A stretch of 63,258 nt of DNA from Paludibaculum sp. (lineage in GTDB: Bacteria; Acidobacteriota; Terriglobia; Bryobacterales; Bryobacteraceae): the NCBI GenBank assembly GCA_029973955.1, contig JARKQJ010000093.1:1-63258 (forward strand). The letters run 5' to 3'. Position 1 is the stretch's first letter. Every line of letters starts with the position of its first letter. Under the pieces are notes generated by a model. It did no database searches. It saw only the letters and a list, made by a program, of their open reading frames with translations, and was not told the DNA's origin. The translations under genes and the position numbers were made by a program. Positions 26,993-35,162 of this stretch are shown piece after piece.

Positions 26993-27763
26993 CTACCGCC
27001 CCATCCAGCCGCCGTCCACCACCAGAATCTCGCCGTTCACGTAATCCGACGCCTTCGAGGCCAGAAACACGATGGCCCCCTTGAAATCCTCCGGCTTGCC
27101 CCACCGCCCCGCCGGAATCCGCGCCAGAATCGCCGGGTTGCGCACCGGATCGGCCCGCAGCGCCGCCGTGTTGTCCGTCTCCACATAGCCCGGCGCGATC
27201 GCGTTCACCTGCACGCCCTTCGACGCCCACTCGTTCGCCAGCGCCTTTGTCAACTGCCCCACCGCCCCCTTGCTCGCCGCATACCCCGGCACCGTGATGC
27301 CGCCCTGAAAAGTCAACAGCGATGCCGTAAAGATGATCTTGCCGCTCCCGCGCTCCACCATCTTCCGTCCGATCTCCCGGCTCAGCGTCCACTGCGCATT
27401 CAGGTTCGTCTGCAGCACCGCGTCCCAATACTCATCCGGATGCTCCACGGCCGGCTTGCGCAGAATCGTCCCGGCGTTGTTCACCAGTATGTCCACCTGT
27501 GGAACCTCGGCGTTCAGTTTCTCCAGAAACGCCCAGATCGACGCGCGGTCGCCGAAGTCGCACGCATAGCCGCGGAACTTCCGCCCCAGCGCCGTCACTT
27601 CCTTTTCCACCTCGGAGCCCGACGCCTCCAGCGTCTTGCTCACCCCGATCACATCGGCGCCGGCCTCCGCCAGACCAACCGCCATCGCCTTGCCGATGCC
27701 GCGCCTGGCGCCTGTCACCAGCGCCGTCCTGCCGTCCAACCGGAACAGATCCATCACTGACAT
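26993..27763 (-). CDS. kduD: short-chain dehydrogenase, 2-dehydro-3-deoxy-D-gluconate 5-dehydrogenase (KduD) type
   Basis: 256-residue classical SDR. The NAD site is TGARRGIGKAMAVGL, with NNAG. The catalytic Ser-Tyr-Lys set appears in the segment IIFTASLLTFQGG (Ser) and YAASKGA. The sequence closely follows KduD proteins: MDLFRLDGRTALVTG, GRWGKPEDFKGA and a C-terminal VDGGWMGR. KduD reduces or oxidises the C5 carbonyl of diketo-deoxygluconate in pectin and uronate catabolism. Its start touches the stop of the zinc dehydrogenase (TAG then ATG), third in an operon with uxaA, which fits hexuronate use. Other sugar-acid SDR activities are possible. Confidence 0.85.
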   Translation of the reverse strand: MSVMDLFRLDGRTALVTGARRGIGKAMAVGLAEAGADVIGVSKTLEASGSEVEKEVTALGRKFRGYACDFGDRASIWAFLEKLNAEVPQVDILVNNAGTILRKPAVEHPDEYWDAVLQTNLNAQWTLSREIGRKMVERGSGKIIFTASLLTFQGGITVPGYAASKGAVGQLTKALANEWASKGVQVNAIAPGYVETDNTAALRADPVRNPAILARIPAGRWGKPEDFKGAIVFLASKASDYVNGEILVVDGGWMGR

Positions 27764-28780
27764 CTAGCTGCACCTCACCATGATCTTCATCGCTTCTCCG
27801 CCGCGCTCCATCTCGTGGAACCCTTCCGCCAGGCTCTCCAGCGGCAGCACCCGCGTAATCACTCGCTCCAGCGGCAGTTTGCCCGCCGCCGCCAGCGCGA
27901 TGGCTCTCTCGAAATCCTCGGACTCATACACCCGCGCGCCGATCAGCTTCAGCTCCCGCCAAAAGAACTGGAACAGGTGCACCGGCGCCGGCTGCGAATG
28001 AATGGCCACCATCACAATACGCCCGCGCGTCCGCGGCAGCTTCGTCATCATCTCCGCCCCCGCCGCCACGCCGGTCACTTCGAACACCACATCCGCGCCC
28101 GCTCCGCCCGTCGCCGCCGTCACTGTCTCTACCAGATCCACTTCCAGCGGACTCACCGCCTCCAAGCCCAACTCCCGCGCCAGCGCCAGCCGGAACGGAT
28201 TCACCTCCGAGATCAGCACCCGCGCGCCCGTGGCCTTTGCCACCAATGCGATCAGCATCCCGATCGGACCGCCGCCCTGCACCACTGCATACTCTCCGGC
28301 CTTCAACTCCGAAAGCCGCACATCGTGGCACGCCACCGCCAGCGGCTCGATGAGAGCCCCCAGTTCGAAACTGAGATTCTCCGGCAGCCGGTGCAGCGTG
28401 TGCGCGGGCACGGTCCACAGGCCCTGCATTGCGCCCGGCGAATCGATGCCGATGAACTTCAGCTTCATGCAGATGTGGCTGTGCCCGGCCAGGCACGCCG
28501 GGCAGCTCCCGCAGTGGTCCAGCGGCCGCACCGTCACCCGGTCGCCCGGCTTCCATCCGTCTACACTTTCACCCACGGCTTCGATCACGCCCGACATCTC
28601 GTGGCCGATCACCTGCGGCAGTTTCACGCGGTGGTCCATCTTGCCGTGGAAGATGTGCAGATCCGTGCCGCACAGCCCCACGTGCGAGACGCGAATCCGC
28701 ACCTGGCCCGCGCCCGGCTGGACCGCCGGGCTGTCGCCCATCGTCACCGTCCGCGAGCCGCTGTAGAACGCCGCTTTCAT
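27764..28780 (-). CDS. zinc-dependent medium-chain alcohol/polyol dehydrogenase
   Basis: 338 residues from MKAAFYSGSRTVT, with AAGGAG 8 nt upstream; the longer frame has no support. Catalytic zinc ligands are in VGLCGTDLH and IGHEMSG. Structural zinc cysteines lie in the region CGSCPACLAGHSHIC. The cofactor-binding loop is VQGGGPIGMLIA. It resembles sorbitol/threonine and hexonate dehydrogenases. Its position between uxaA and kduD suggests oxidation of a sugar acid such as altronate or galactonate, or reduction of a uronate. The exact substrate is not visible. Confidence 0.85.
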   Translation of the reverse strand: MKAAFYSGSRTVTMGDSPAVQPGAGQVRIRVSHVGLCGTDLHIFHGKMDHRVKLPQVIGHEMSGVIEAVGESVDGWKPGDRVTVRPLDHCGSCPACLAGHSHICMKLKFIGIDSPGAMQGLWTVPAHTLHRLPENLSFELGALIEPLAVACHDVRLSELKAGEYAVVQGGGPIGMLIALVAKATGARVLISEVNPFRLALARELGLEAVSPLEVDLVETVTAATGGAGADVVFEVTGVAAGAEMMTKLPRTRGRIVMVAIHSQPAPVHLFQFFWRELKLIGARVYESEDFERAIALAAAGKLPLERVITRVLPLESLAEGFHEMERGGEAMKIMVRCS

Positions 28781-28790
28781 CGAAATCTCC

Positions 28791-30323
28791 TTACAACACC
28801 GGGCCGATCCGCCACGGCACAAACTCCCTGTGGCCCCACTTCTCCGCGCAGGTCCTGCGCCCCGAAGCCACTTCCAGCAGGAAGTGGAAGATCTCCGCGC
28901 CCACCTGCTCCACCGTCGCCGTGCCGTCGCTGATGCGGCCGGCGTTGATGTCCATGTTCGACGTCATGCGCCGGTAGAGGTTCGAGTTCGAGGCGATCTT
29001 CACCACCGGGATCGACGGGAACCCGATGGCCGATCCGCGCCCCGTCGTGAACGCGATCAGGTTCACTCCGCCCGCGGCCAGTCCCGCCAGCGACGGCGGA
29101 TCGTAGCCCGGCGTGTTCATAAACACCAGGCCCGGCGCGTTGATTCGTTCGCCGTACTGCACCACGTCCATCAGCGGCAGGGTGCCGCCCTTGGCCACCG
29201 CGCCCAGCGATTTCTCCAGAATGTTCGAAAGCCCGCCTTCTTTGTTGCCGGGGGAAGGGTTGTCGTCGAAGCTGCCGCCGAACGGCGCCAGGTACGCCTT
29301 GTAGCTCGCCACCACGCCCAGCAGCTTCTCCGCCACCGCGCGGTTGCGCGCCCGCTTGACCAACAAGTGCTCGGCGCCGAAAATCTCCGGCGTCTCCGCC
29401 AGCGCCGCCGTCGCGCCGATCCGCGCCAGCATGTCCGAGCACGCGCCCAGCGCCGGGTTCGACGTGATGCCGCTGAAGGAATCCGACCCGCCGCAGTTCA
29501 GCCCCAAAACAATCTTCGATGCCGGTGTTTCGACGCGTTTCATCGCCGCCGCCCGCTCGATGTGCGCCTCCACCGCCTGGATTCCCGCCGCCACCGTCGC
29601 CGGCGTCCCGCCCACCTGTTGCAGCGTCATCCCCGTCAGCCGCTCCGGCGAAGCGTCTTTCAAGTAGTGATCCACGAGGTTGATCTCGCAGCCCAGCCCC
29701 ACGATCACCGCCCCCGCGACGTTCGGATGGTAGATCACGCCGCGGATCACCCGCTCCAGTTGCTGCGTGTCGGGCCCGATCGAGTGGCCGCAGCCATCGC
29801 CATGCGGGAAGCCCACCACGCCATCCACGCCTTCCGGGAACTCGCGCCCGCGGAAGTGCTCGACGACGAGATCCGCCACGTGCGACGCGCAGTTGCTGGC
29901 CGCCGCCACCGCGATGTAGTTGCGCGTGCCCACGCGCCCGTCGGCGCGCGGATAGCCCAGAAACGTTGGGATTTCCGCCGGCGGCGCGGGCAGCGCCCGC
30001 TCGCCTTCGGGGAACTCGTAGGCGCGGCTACCTTCATCAAATGCAAGGTTTTGCGTGTGAATGTGCTCGCCGCGCGCGATGGCCCGTGTGGCCCGGCCGA
30101 TCACCTGTCCGTAGCGCACCACGTTCTCGCCGGCGGCGATGGCGCGGCGCGCCACCTTGTGTCCGGCGGGGACATTGCTGATCACCGGGAGTTCTTCCCC
30201 CTGAACGAACAGAGTCTGGTTCGCGGATAGGGGGACGCGGGCGATGACGACGCTGTCGTCGGGGTGGAGCAGGATGGCGGAGTTCTGCGGCGAAGGCGCC
30301 GGATCGATGTCGATGATGCTCAC
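28791..30323 (-). CDS. uxaA: altronate dehydratase-family protein (UxaA)
   Basis: Dehydrates a sugar acid (altronate in E. coli) to 2-keto-3-deoxygluconate. 510 residues: an N-terminal SAF domain (about 15-95, ILLHPDDSVVIARVPL, HKVARRAIAAGENV) is joined to the catalytic UxaA/GarD domain. The latter has GRVGTRNYIAV, FPHGDGCGHS, VGLGCEIN, LNCGGSDSFSGITSNPALG and TTGRGSAIGFP. Cysteines in GDGCG, GLGCE and LNCGG are the expected metal/active-site positions. It is first in the uxaA - zinc dehydrogenase - kduD operon, 95 bp from the divergent fucose pyrophosphorylase gene. Galactarate dehydratase is a close alternative. Confidence 0.87.
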   Translation of the reverse strand: MSIIDIDPAPSPQNSAILLHPDDSVVIARVPLSANQTLFVQGEELPVISNVPAGHKVARRAIAAGENVVRYGQVIGRATRAIARGEHIHTQNLAFDEGSRAYEFPEGERALPAPPAEIPTFLGYPRADGRVGTRNYIAVAAASNCASHVADLVVEHFRGREFPEGVDGVVGFPHGDGCGHSIGPDTQQLERVIRGVIYHPNVAGAVIVGLGCEINLVDHYLKDASPERLTGMTLQQVGGTPATVAAGIQAVEAHIERAAAMKRVETPASKIVLGLNCGGSDSFSGITSNPALGACSDMLARIGATAALAETPEIFGAEHLLVKRARNRAVAEKLLGVVASYKAYLAPFGGSFDDNPSPGNKEGGLSNILEKSLGAVAKGGTLPLMDVVQYGERINAPGLVFMNTPGYDPPSLAGLAAGGVNLIAFTTGRGSAIGFPSIPVVKIASNSNLYRRMTSNMDINAGRISDGTATVEQVGAEIFHFLLEVASGRRTCAEKWGHREFVPWRIGPVL

Positions 30324-30379
30324 TGTGGTCCTCGACTGCCCACCATATCAAAAGAGTGCAAATCCGATCTTAGTCTACG

Positions 30380-30398
30380 TTAACTGAATCGCTAACTG
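30380..30398. promoter_or_regulatory. TAACTG direct repeat in the uxaA / fucose pyrophosphorylase divergent region
   Basis: TAACTG occurs at 30381-30386 and 30393-30398, 12 bp apart (about one helical turn). It is 20-37 bp upstream of the plus-strand ATG, with GATAAG at 30404-30409 as a possible -10. It could be a regulator site for both operons. No LacI-type palindrome with a central CG is evident. Confidence 0.3.
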
Positions 30399-30417
30399 TG
30401 CATGATAAGCTACAGAA

Positions 30418-31929
30418 ATGGGCACCAACTCGCCAAATTGGGATTATCTGATCCTGACCGCCTCAAACGACCGCCAGGCGAGTGCCTATCGATCGCTTCT
30501 CGCGCGCCGGCCGCTCGAACGGGTGCGGAAGACGCTGGTGGTGGCCGATCTCGAAGGCAAACGCATCGGCAGCGGCGGCAGCACGGTGGTGTGTCTGCGT
30601 GAGGTGCTGGGCGCGGAGCGGCGCGCGGGCGAAAGCGAAGCGGAGACGCTGCAAAGACTGCGAATTCTGATCGTTCACGCCGGCGGCGACTCGCGGCGCC
30701 TGCCCGCCTACGGGCCCTGCGGCAAGATCTTTCTGCCGGTGCCGGCGGGGGAAGGGCAGACACTGTTCGATCTGCTGGTGCCGGAGTTTCTGGAACTGCC
30801 GGCGGGCGCGGGCGGGCAGGTGGTGGTGACGGCGGGCGATGCGCTGTTGAAGATCGACATGAGCGCGGTGCGGTTCGACCGGCCGGGCATCACCGGCGTG
30901 GGCAGTTGGGCGGAGCCCGAGGACGCCGCGCGGCATGGGGTGTTTGTGGAGGGTTCTGCGAATCAGGTGCGGCTGTACCTGCAGAAGCCCGGTGTGGAAG
31001 AACAGCGGCTGGCGGGGGCGGTGAAGGCGGGCAGGACGATTCTCGATGCGGGTGTGCTGAGTTTCGACGGGGCGGCGGCGGCGGCGCTGGTGCGAGCGTT
31101 TCCGGGTACGAAGATGATGCTCGAAAAGGGCGTCGACATCTATCGCGAAGTCTGTTGCGCGCTGGGGGCGGAGGCGACGGCGGAGCATTTCGTGAAGAGC
31201 GCGAAGGGGAGCGGGTCGGCGTGGACGGAAGGCGAGTTGCGGGAGCTGTTTCCGGCGCTGGCGGGGATTCCCTTCTGGGTGGAGGTTTCGCCGCGCTGCG
31301 AGTTTCTGCATTTCGGATCGACGCGGCAGTTGATCGAGAGCGGGCAGGCGTTGAGTGGGCAGAGGGTGATGGTGATGAACAGCGTGGTGGCGGCGGAGAT
31401 CGAGGGTAGGGATGCATGGATCGAGGGCTGCCGGATTGAAGCGCCGGTGAAGCTGGGCGGACGGAACGTGCTGGTGGGGGTGGATGTGACGGAGCCGCTG
31501 GAACTGCCGGCGGGGGCGTGCGTGGACGTGTTGAGCGGCGAGGGCGGCTGGTTTATCCGCTGCTACGGGGTGGATGACGATTTCAAGAGGCCGGCGGAGA
31601 AGGGCGGGCGCTTCTGCGGCCTTCCGCTGCTGGAGTGGATTGCGGCGGTGGGCGGAGAGGCGGCGGATTTCTGGAGCGGGGCAGGGGAGCGCAGTCTTTG
31701 GAATGCGCGGGTATTTCCGGTGGAAGCGGGGCCGGAATACGCGAAGTATCTTTGGATGTTCGAGATTGCGAATGCCGCCGCGGAACAGAAGCGGGCCTAT
31801 CTGAATGCGCGGCGGCTGAGTGCGGAGGAGATCGCGTTGCTCTCGGATCAGGACGAGTTTCACGCGCGGCGCTGGCTGGAGGCGCGGACGACGAGGCTGG
31901 GTTCGACCATGAGCGAGCGAGGACGCTGA
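30418..31929 (+). CDS. L-fucose-1-phosphate guanylyltransferase / L-fucokinase-domain protein
   Basis: A 503-residue protein of the fucose pyrophosphorylase family (the N-terminal half of bifunctional FKP enzymes and vertebrate FPGT). It joins fucose 1-phosphate and GTP to GDP-fucose. Near the N-terminus lies the nucleotide-binding G-rich loop KRIGSGGSTVVCL. LRILIVHAGGDSRRLPAYGPCGKIFLP, read in pieces, matches the nucleotidyltransferase signature. A left-handed-helix-like C-terminal part follows (VVAAEIEGRDAWIEGC, GRNVLVGVDV). The GHMP kinase domain of FKP is absent. The last 70 bp overlap the 3' end of a convergent LacI remnant (and in the duplicate, the intact LacI gene). The region from about 31311 to the stop is duplicated downstream in shortened form. 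Confidence 0.8.
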   Translation: MGTNSPNWDYLILTASNDRQASAYRSLLARRPLERVRKTLVVADLEGKRIGSGGSTVVCLREVLGAERRAGESEAETLQRLRILIVHAGGDSRRLPAYGPCGKIFLPVPAGEGQTLFDLLVPEFLELPAGAGGQVVVTAGDALLKIDMSAVRFDRPGITGVGSWAEPEDAARHGVFVEGSANQVRLYLQKPGVEEQRLAGAVKAGRTILDAGVLSFDGAAAAALVRAFPGTKMMLEKGVDIYREVCCALGAEATAEHFVKSAKGSGSAWTEGELRELFPALAGIPFWVEVSPRCEFLHFGSTRQLIESGQALSGQRVMVMNSVVAAEIEGRDAWIEGCRIEAPVKLGGRNVLVGVDVTEPLELPAGACVDVLSGEGGWFIRCYGVDDDFKRPAEKGGRFCGLPLLEWIAAVGGEAADFWSGAGERSLWNARVFPVEAGPEYAKYLWMFEIANAAAEQKRAYLNARRLSAEEIALLSDQDEFHARRWLEARTTRLGSTMSERGR

Positions 31930-32267
31930 GGAGTTTTGCTCTCGACGAGGGCGATGGCGAGGGCGGAGAGGCCGCAGCGGGCGAGGGCGGCGGAGACCTC
32001 GGGGCCGCGGATGTGCGCGACGTGAGCGCAGCCCTGGTCGTGGAGGTGTTCGGTGGCCATGCGGCCGACGGCGATGTCATCGACGCCGATGAAGTTGGCG
32101 GCGAGGCCGGGGAACTGGCGATCGATGAGGACGTAGGGAATCTGCTGCTCCTCGATGCGGCGGGCGAGCATCTGATCGATCTCGGGCTGTTCGAGAGCGT
32201 GATCCGCTTCCGACGATGAAATGAAGAGGCTATAGCCCTTCTTCCGCAAGACGGAGGAAAGGCCCTT
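31860..32267 (-). pseudogene. LacI-family regulator remnant (inner copy of tandem duplication)
   Basis: This is a shortened duplicate of the intact LacI gene at 32536-33552. It starts at the duplication junction near 32267 with KGLSSVLRKKGYSLFISSSE, so it lacks the DNA-binding domain and the first part of the sensor domain. Three internal deletions relative to the intact copy are 54 bp (18 codons), 30 bp and 288 bp, each a multiple of three. The frame therefore stays open to the same stop. It has no start codon of its own, and it overlaps the end of the intact fucose pyrophosphorylase gene by 70 bp. Confidence 0.85.
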
Positions 32268-32605
32268 TCGGATCGACGCGGCAGTTGATCGAGAGCGGGC
32301 AGGCGTTGAGCGGGCAGAGGGTGATGGTGATGAACAGTGTGGTGGCGGCGGAGATCGAGGGCTGCCGGATTGAAGCGCCGGTGAAGCTGGGCGGACGGAA
32401 CGTGCTGGTGGGGGTGGATGTGACGGAGCCGCTGGAACTGCCGGCGGGGGCGGGCGCCTCCGCGGCCGTCCGATGCTGGAGTGGATTGCGGCTGAGTGCG
32501 GAAGAGATCGCGTTGCTATCGGATCAGGACGAGTTTCACGCGCGGCGCTGGCTGGAGGCGCGGACGACGAGGCTGGGTTCGACCATGAGCGAGCGGGGCC
32601 GCTGA
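32268..32605 (+). pseudogene. fucose pyrophosphorylase C-terminal remnant (inner copy of tandem duplication)
   Basis: A shortened duplicate of the end of the intact gene (31311-31929). It begins at the junction with CGGATCGACGCGGCAGTTGA and shares near-identical sequence with its parent. Three deletions are seen: 21 bp (loss of RDAWIEG between two ATCGAGGG repeats), 88 bp (parent 31517-31604) and 170 bp (parent 31646-31815). The last two shift frame and then restore it, so the end SAEEIALLSDQDEF through MSERGR is read as in the parent. No ribosome site is seen. Its last 70 bp carry the C-terminal codons of the intact LacI gene on the other strand. Confidence 0.85.
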
Positions 32606-33552
32606 GGAGTTTTGCTCTCGACGAGGGCGATGGCGAGGGCGGCGGTCTTCTCGCCGATGGTGTGGCTTTGCTGATCGATGGAGGAGAGCGGGACACGGAG
32701 GAGGTCGTCGTAGTTGAGGTTGCCGCAGCCGACGACGGCGATGTCCTCGGGCACGCGGAGGCCGGCGGCGAGGATGGCTTTCATGGCGCCGAGGGCGACG
32801 GGATCGTTGTAGCAGAATACGCCGTCGGGGCGGTTCTTGAGGGCGAGGAGTTTCAGCATGGCCTCACGGCCGGAGACGTCGCCGGAATCGTCGCCGGTGC
32901 GGCCCATGACGACGTGGCCGGGGAGCGGGGAGAGGCCGCGGCGGGCGAGGGCGCCGCGATAGCCTTCGAGGCGGCCGAGGGCGGTGGAGACCTCGGGGCC
33001 GCGGATGTGCGCGACGTGAGCGCAGCCCTGGTCGAGGAGGTGTTCGGTGGCCATGCGGCCGACGGCGATGTCATCGACGCCGATGAAGTTGGCGGCGAGG
33101 CCGGGGAACTGGCGATCGATGAGGACGTAGGGAATCTGCTGCTCCTCGATGCGGCGGAAGCTCTCGACGGTCCACTGCGTGGAGGCGATGACGAGCGCGT
33201 CGACGCGGCGGGCGAGCATCTGATCGATCTCCTGCTGTTCGAGAGCGTGATCCTCTTCCGACGATGAAATGAAGAGGCTATAGCCCTTCTTCCGCAAGAC
33301 GGAGGAAAGACCCTTGGCGACCTCTCCGAAGAAAGGGTGGACGAGGTCAGGAACGATGAGGCCCATGGTGCAGGAGCGGCCCGTGACCAGGGCGCGCGCG
33401 GCGAGATTGGGGCGGTAGTTGAGTTCCTGCATGCGTTTGAGCACGCGGGCGCGCGTTTCGTCGCTAATATCGGTGTGATTGCGCAGAACTTTGGAAACTG
33501 TCACGACACTCACACCGAGGTCGCGAGCGATATCCTTGAGCCGAACTGGCAT
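32536..33552 (-). CDS. LacI-family transcriptional regulator
   Basis: 338 residues. The N-terminal helix-turn-helix is MPVRLKDIARDLGVSVVTVSK with VLRNHTDISDETRARV and the hinge NYRPNLAARALVTGRS. The periplasmic-binding-protein-like sensor domain follows: MGLIVPDLVHPFFGEVAKG, VLIDRQFPGLAANFIGVDD, GVFCYNDPVALGAMKAI, IAVVGCGNLNYDDLLRVPLS. It probably represses sugar genes; the nearest candidates are the uxaA operon and the fucose gene. It starts 4 bp after the end of the lipid-kinase-like gene, so the two may be co-transcribed. Its final 23 codons lie antisense inside the fucose pyrophosphorylase remnant. Most of its 3' half exists again as a remnant at 31860-32267. Confidence 0.93.
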   Translation of the reverse strand: MPVRLKDIARDLGVSVVTVSKVLRNHTDISDETRARVLKRMQELNYRPNLAARALVTGRSCTMGLIVPDLVHPFFGEVAKGLSSVLRKKGYSLFISSSEEDHALEQQEIDQMLARRVDALVIASTQWTVESFRRIEEQQIPYVLIDRQFPGLAANFIGVDDIAVGRMATEHLLDQGCAHVAHIRGPEVSTALGRLEGYRGALARRGLSPLPGHVVMGRTGDDSGDVSGREAMLKLLALKNRPDGVFCYNDPVALGAMKAILAAGLRVPEDIAVVGCGNLNYDDLLRVPLSSIDQQSHTIGEKTAALAIALVESKTPQRPRSLMVEPSLVVRASSQRRA

Positions 33553-33555
33553 AAC

Positions 33556-34266
33556 TCAAGTATTGTACTCTCCGGCGGGCCGGACCGAAGGGGCCGTGGA
33601 ACAACGCAGGGCGGCTGGAATGACCTGGATCTCGACGCGTGTGGCCGGTGGGAGGAGTTCGCCGTCGAGCATGAGGGGCGAGGGGGCGGAGGGCGCGAGG
33701 ATGGCGCGGCGAAATTGCGTGATGCGGGCGGGGCGGTAGAGATGGAGGCCGGACATGGCGGAGAGATGGTGGGCGAGTTGCGGGAGGAAGCTGGAGGCGA
33801 GTTCCATGCAGTCTGCCAGTCCGTCGTGACAGGAGGCGTGGGGGAATGCGACGAAACCACCGACGTGGCGGGTGTTGTTGACCAAAACGCCGGTGAGGTG
33901 GCGGGTGACGGCGGGGGCGCCATCAAAAGCGATGGAGATTTCGCGCCGGGCGGGCAGGGTGACCAGGGAGGCGGCGGCGTAGCTCAGGCGGCGGAGGCGG
34001 TGGAACCAGAGGGCGCGGCGGGTGACAGTGGTGGGATAGCCGAAGGAGACGGAGGAGGCGCAGAGGCGAGTGAAGGGCGCGCCTGAGGCGGGTTGAACGC
34101 GCACCTGGAGGAGATCGATGGCGACGGGCTGCGGCAGCGGGGCCAGGTCGCGGGCGAGTGCGTTGCCGCGGCCCTTGGGGACGATGACGATCTCCGGGTA
34201 AGGCGGGCGGAGTTTCTGCAGGTGGTGGAAGAGCGTGCCGTCGCCGCCGGAAACGATGAGGGGCAT
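33556..34266 (-). CDS. diacylglycerol/lipid kinase-like protein, N-terminally short
   Basis: 236 residues with the catalytic signature of the DAGK/YegS/sphingosine kinase family: VSGGDGTLFHHL at the very N-terminus, VPKGRGNALARDL, and later LMLDGELLP. Typical members have about 60 residues before the GGDGT loop; here the protein begins at it. In-frame reading upstream hits TGA 11 codons before the ATG, so no longer form exists. The first beta-alpha unit of the nucleotide-binding lobe is therefore missing, and activity is doubtful. It lies 4 bp upstream of the LacI gene on the same strand. A plus-strand peptidase gene starts 106 bp away. Confidence 0.75.
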   Translation of the reverse strand: MPLIVSGGDGTLFHHLQKLRPPYPEIVIVPKGRGNALARDLAPLPQPVAIDLLQVRVQPASGAPFTRLCASSVSFGYPTTVTRRALWFHRLRRLSYAAASLVTLPARREISIAFDGAPAVTRHLTGVLVNNTRHVGGFVAFPHASCHDGLADCMELASSFLPQLAHHLSAMSGLHLYRPARITQFRRAILAPSAPSPLMLDGELLPPATRVEIQVIPAALRCSTAPSVRPAGEYNT

Positions 34267-34371
34267 GGTGCGATAGGGCGCCGAGGCGCTTCGTCACATG
34301 GTAATGGATTCGGCGGTGGAGAAAACAGTTCTTATTTGCGCGGAATTGCCGTAGACTAGCTCGAATACCTG

Positions 34372-35151
34372 ATGCCGAGACTGGGATTTAAGCCGGGCGG
34401 ATTCGATGGAAGGGATTTCCCGCTGGTGCGGGCGAGCGTGATGGCGGCGGCGGATGAGGATGCGGAGCGGATGCTTCTGGGTCATCCATTCGCGGCGCGC
34501 GACCAGCAAAAGGTGCCGTGCTGCGTTTCGTGCGCGATCTCAGTGGCGATGGAGTGTTTGGATCAGTTGACGCCTCCGGCGCGGGAGTTATCGCCTCTGT
34601 ATCACTACTGGCAGGCACGGGCGGAAATCGACAAAGAAGAAGTGCTGACAGAGCTGACGCTGCGGGATGGGTTCACCGCGGCGGTGAAGCATGGGATTGC
34701 CGAGAAGCGGCTGCACGATGTGCCGTTCGACCGGGCCGGGGCGTTGACGAGGCCCAAGGAAGAGGCCGACGAGAACGCTGTGGAGCGGCGCCTGGTGGAC
34801 TTCGACCCGGTGAAGAAGATGCCGGCGTTCTTCACAGCGAAGACGGTGCAGCACTGGAAGCAGGCCCTGCGGCAGTCGATGCCGGTGGTGATGGGGTTCT
34901 TCGTGACGAGTGCTTATGAGGGGATCACGCCGGAGCGGCCTGTGCATGGCGCGGTGCCGGAAGAGCGATCGACGGTGGGCCATTGCGTGGCGGTGATCGG
35001 CTATGACGACACGCAGGGAGCGTTTCGGGTGAAGGATTCGCGGGGCGAAGGCTGGGGTGACGCGGGGCAATGGTGGTTCCCGTTTGAGGCTGTGGAGTCG
35101 GATCTGGTGAACTGCGCTTACGCGCTGGGCCGCATTGAAGAAAGAGAGTGA
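34372..35151 (+). CDS. papain-family (C1) cysteine peptidase-like protein, cytoplasmic
   Basis: 259 residues without a signal peptide. RDQQKVPCCVSCAISVAME is equivalent to the DQGxxGSCxAF loop, with Cys54 as the likely nucleophile. HCVAVIGYDD supplies His204. The KNSWGxxWG segment reads KDSRGEGWGDAG, so the usual active-site Asn is Asp222 and the Trp is Arg. The overall fold of a bacterial C1A peptidase is clear. No propeptide is visible. Its stop is 11 bp before the ATG of a lipoprotein gene, with GGAGGG between them, so the two form an operon. The target is unknown; the lipoprotein is an obvious candidate partner. Confidence 0.8.
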   Translation: MPRLGFKPGGFDGRDFPLVRASVMAAADEDAERMLLGHPFAARDQQKVPCCVSCAISVAMECLDQLTPPARELSPLYHYWQARAEIDKEEVLTELTLRDGFTAAVKHGIAEKRLHDVPFDRAGALTRPKEEADENAVERRLVDFDPVKKMPAFFTAKTVQHWKQALRQSMPVVMGFFVTSAYEGITPERPVHGAVPEERSTVGHCVAVIGYDDTQGAFRVKDSRGEGWGDAGQWWFPFEAVESDLVNCAYALGRIEERE

Positions 35152-35162
35152 GGAGGGAAGCG

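Noticed and set aside
31635..32219. Plus-strand frames rich in Gly, Glu and Ala over the LacI remnant
   Set aside because: They are antisense readings of LacI sequence, of the same kind as those over the intact LacI gene.
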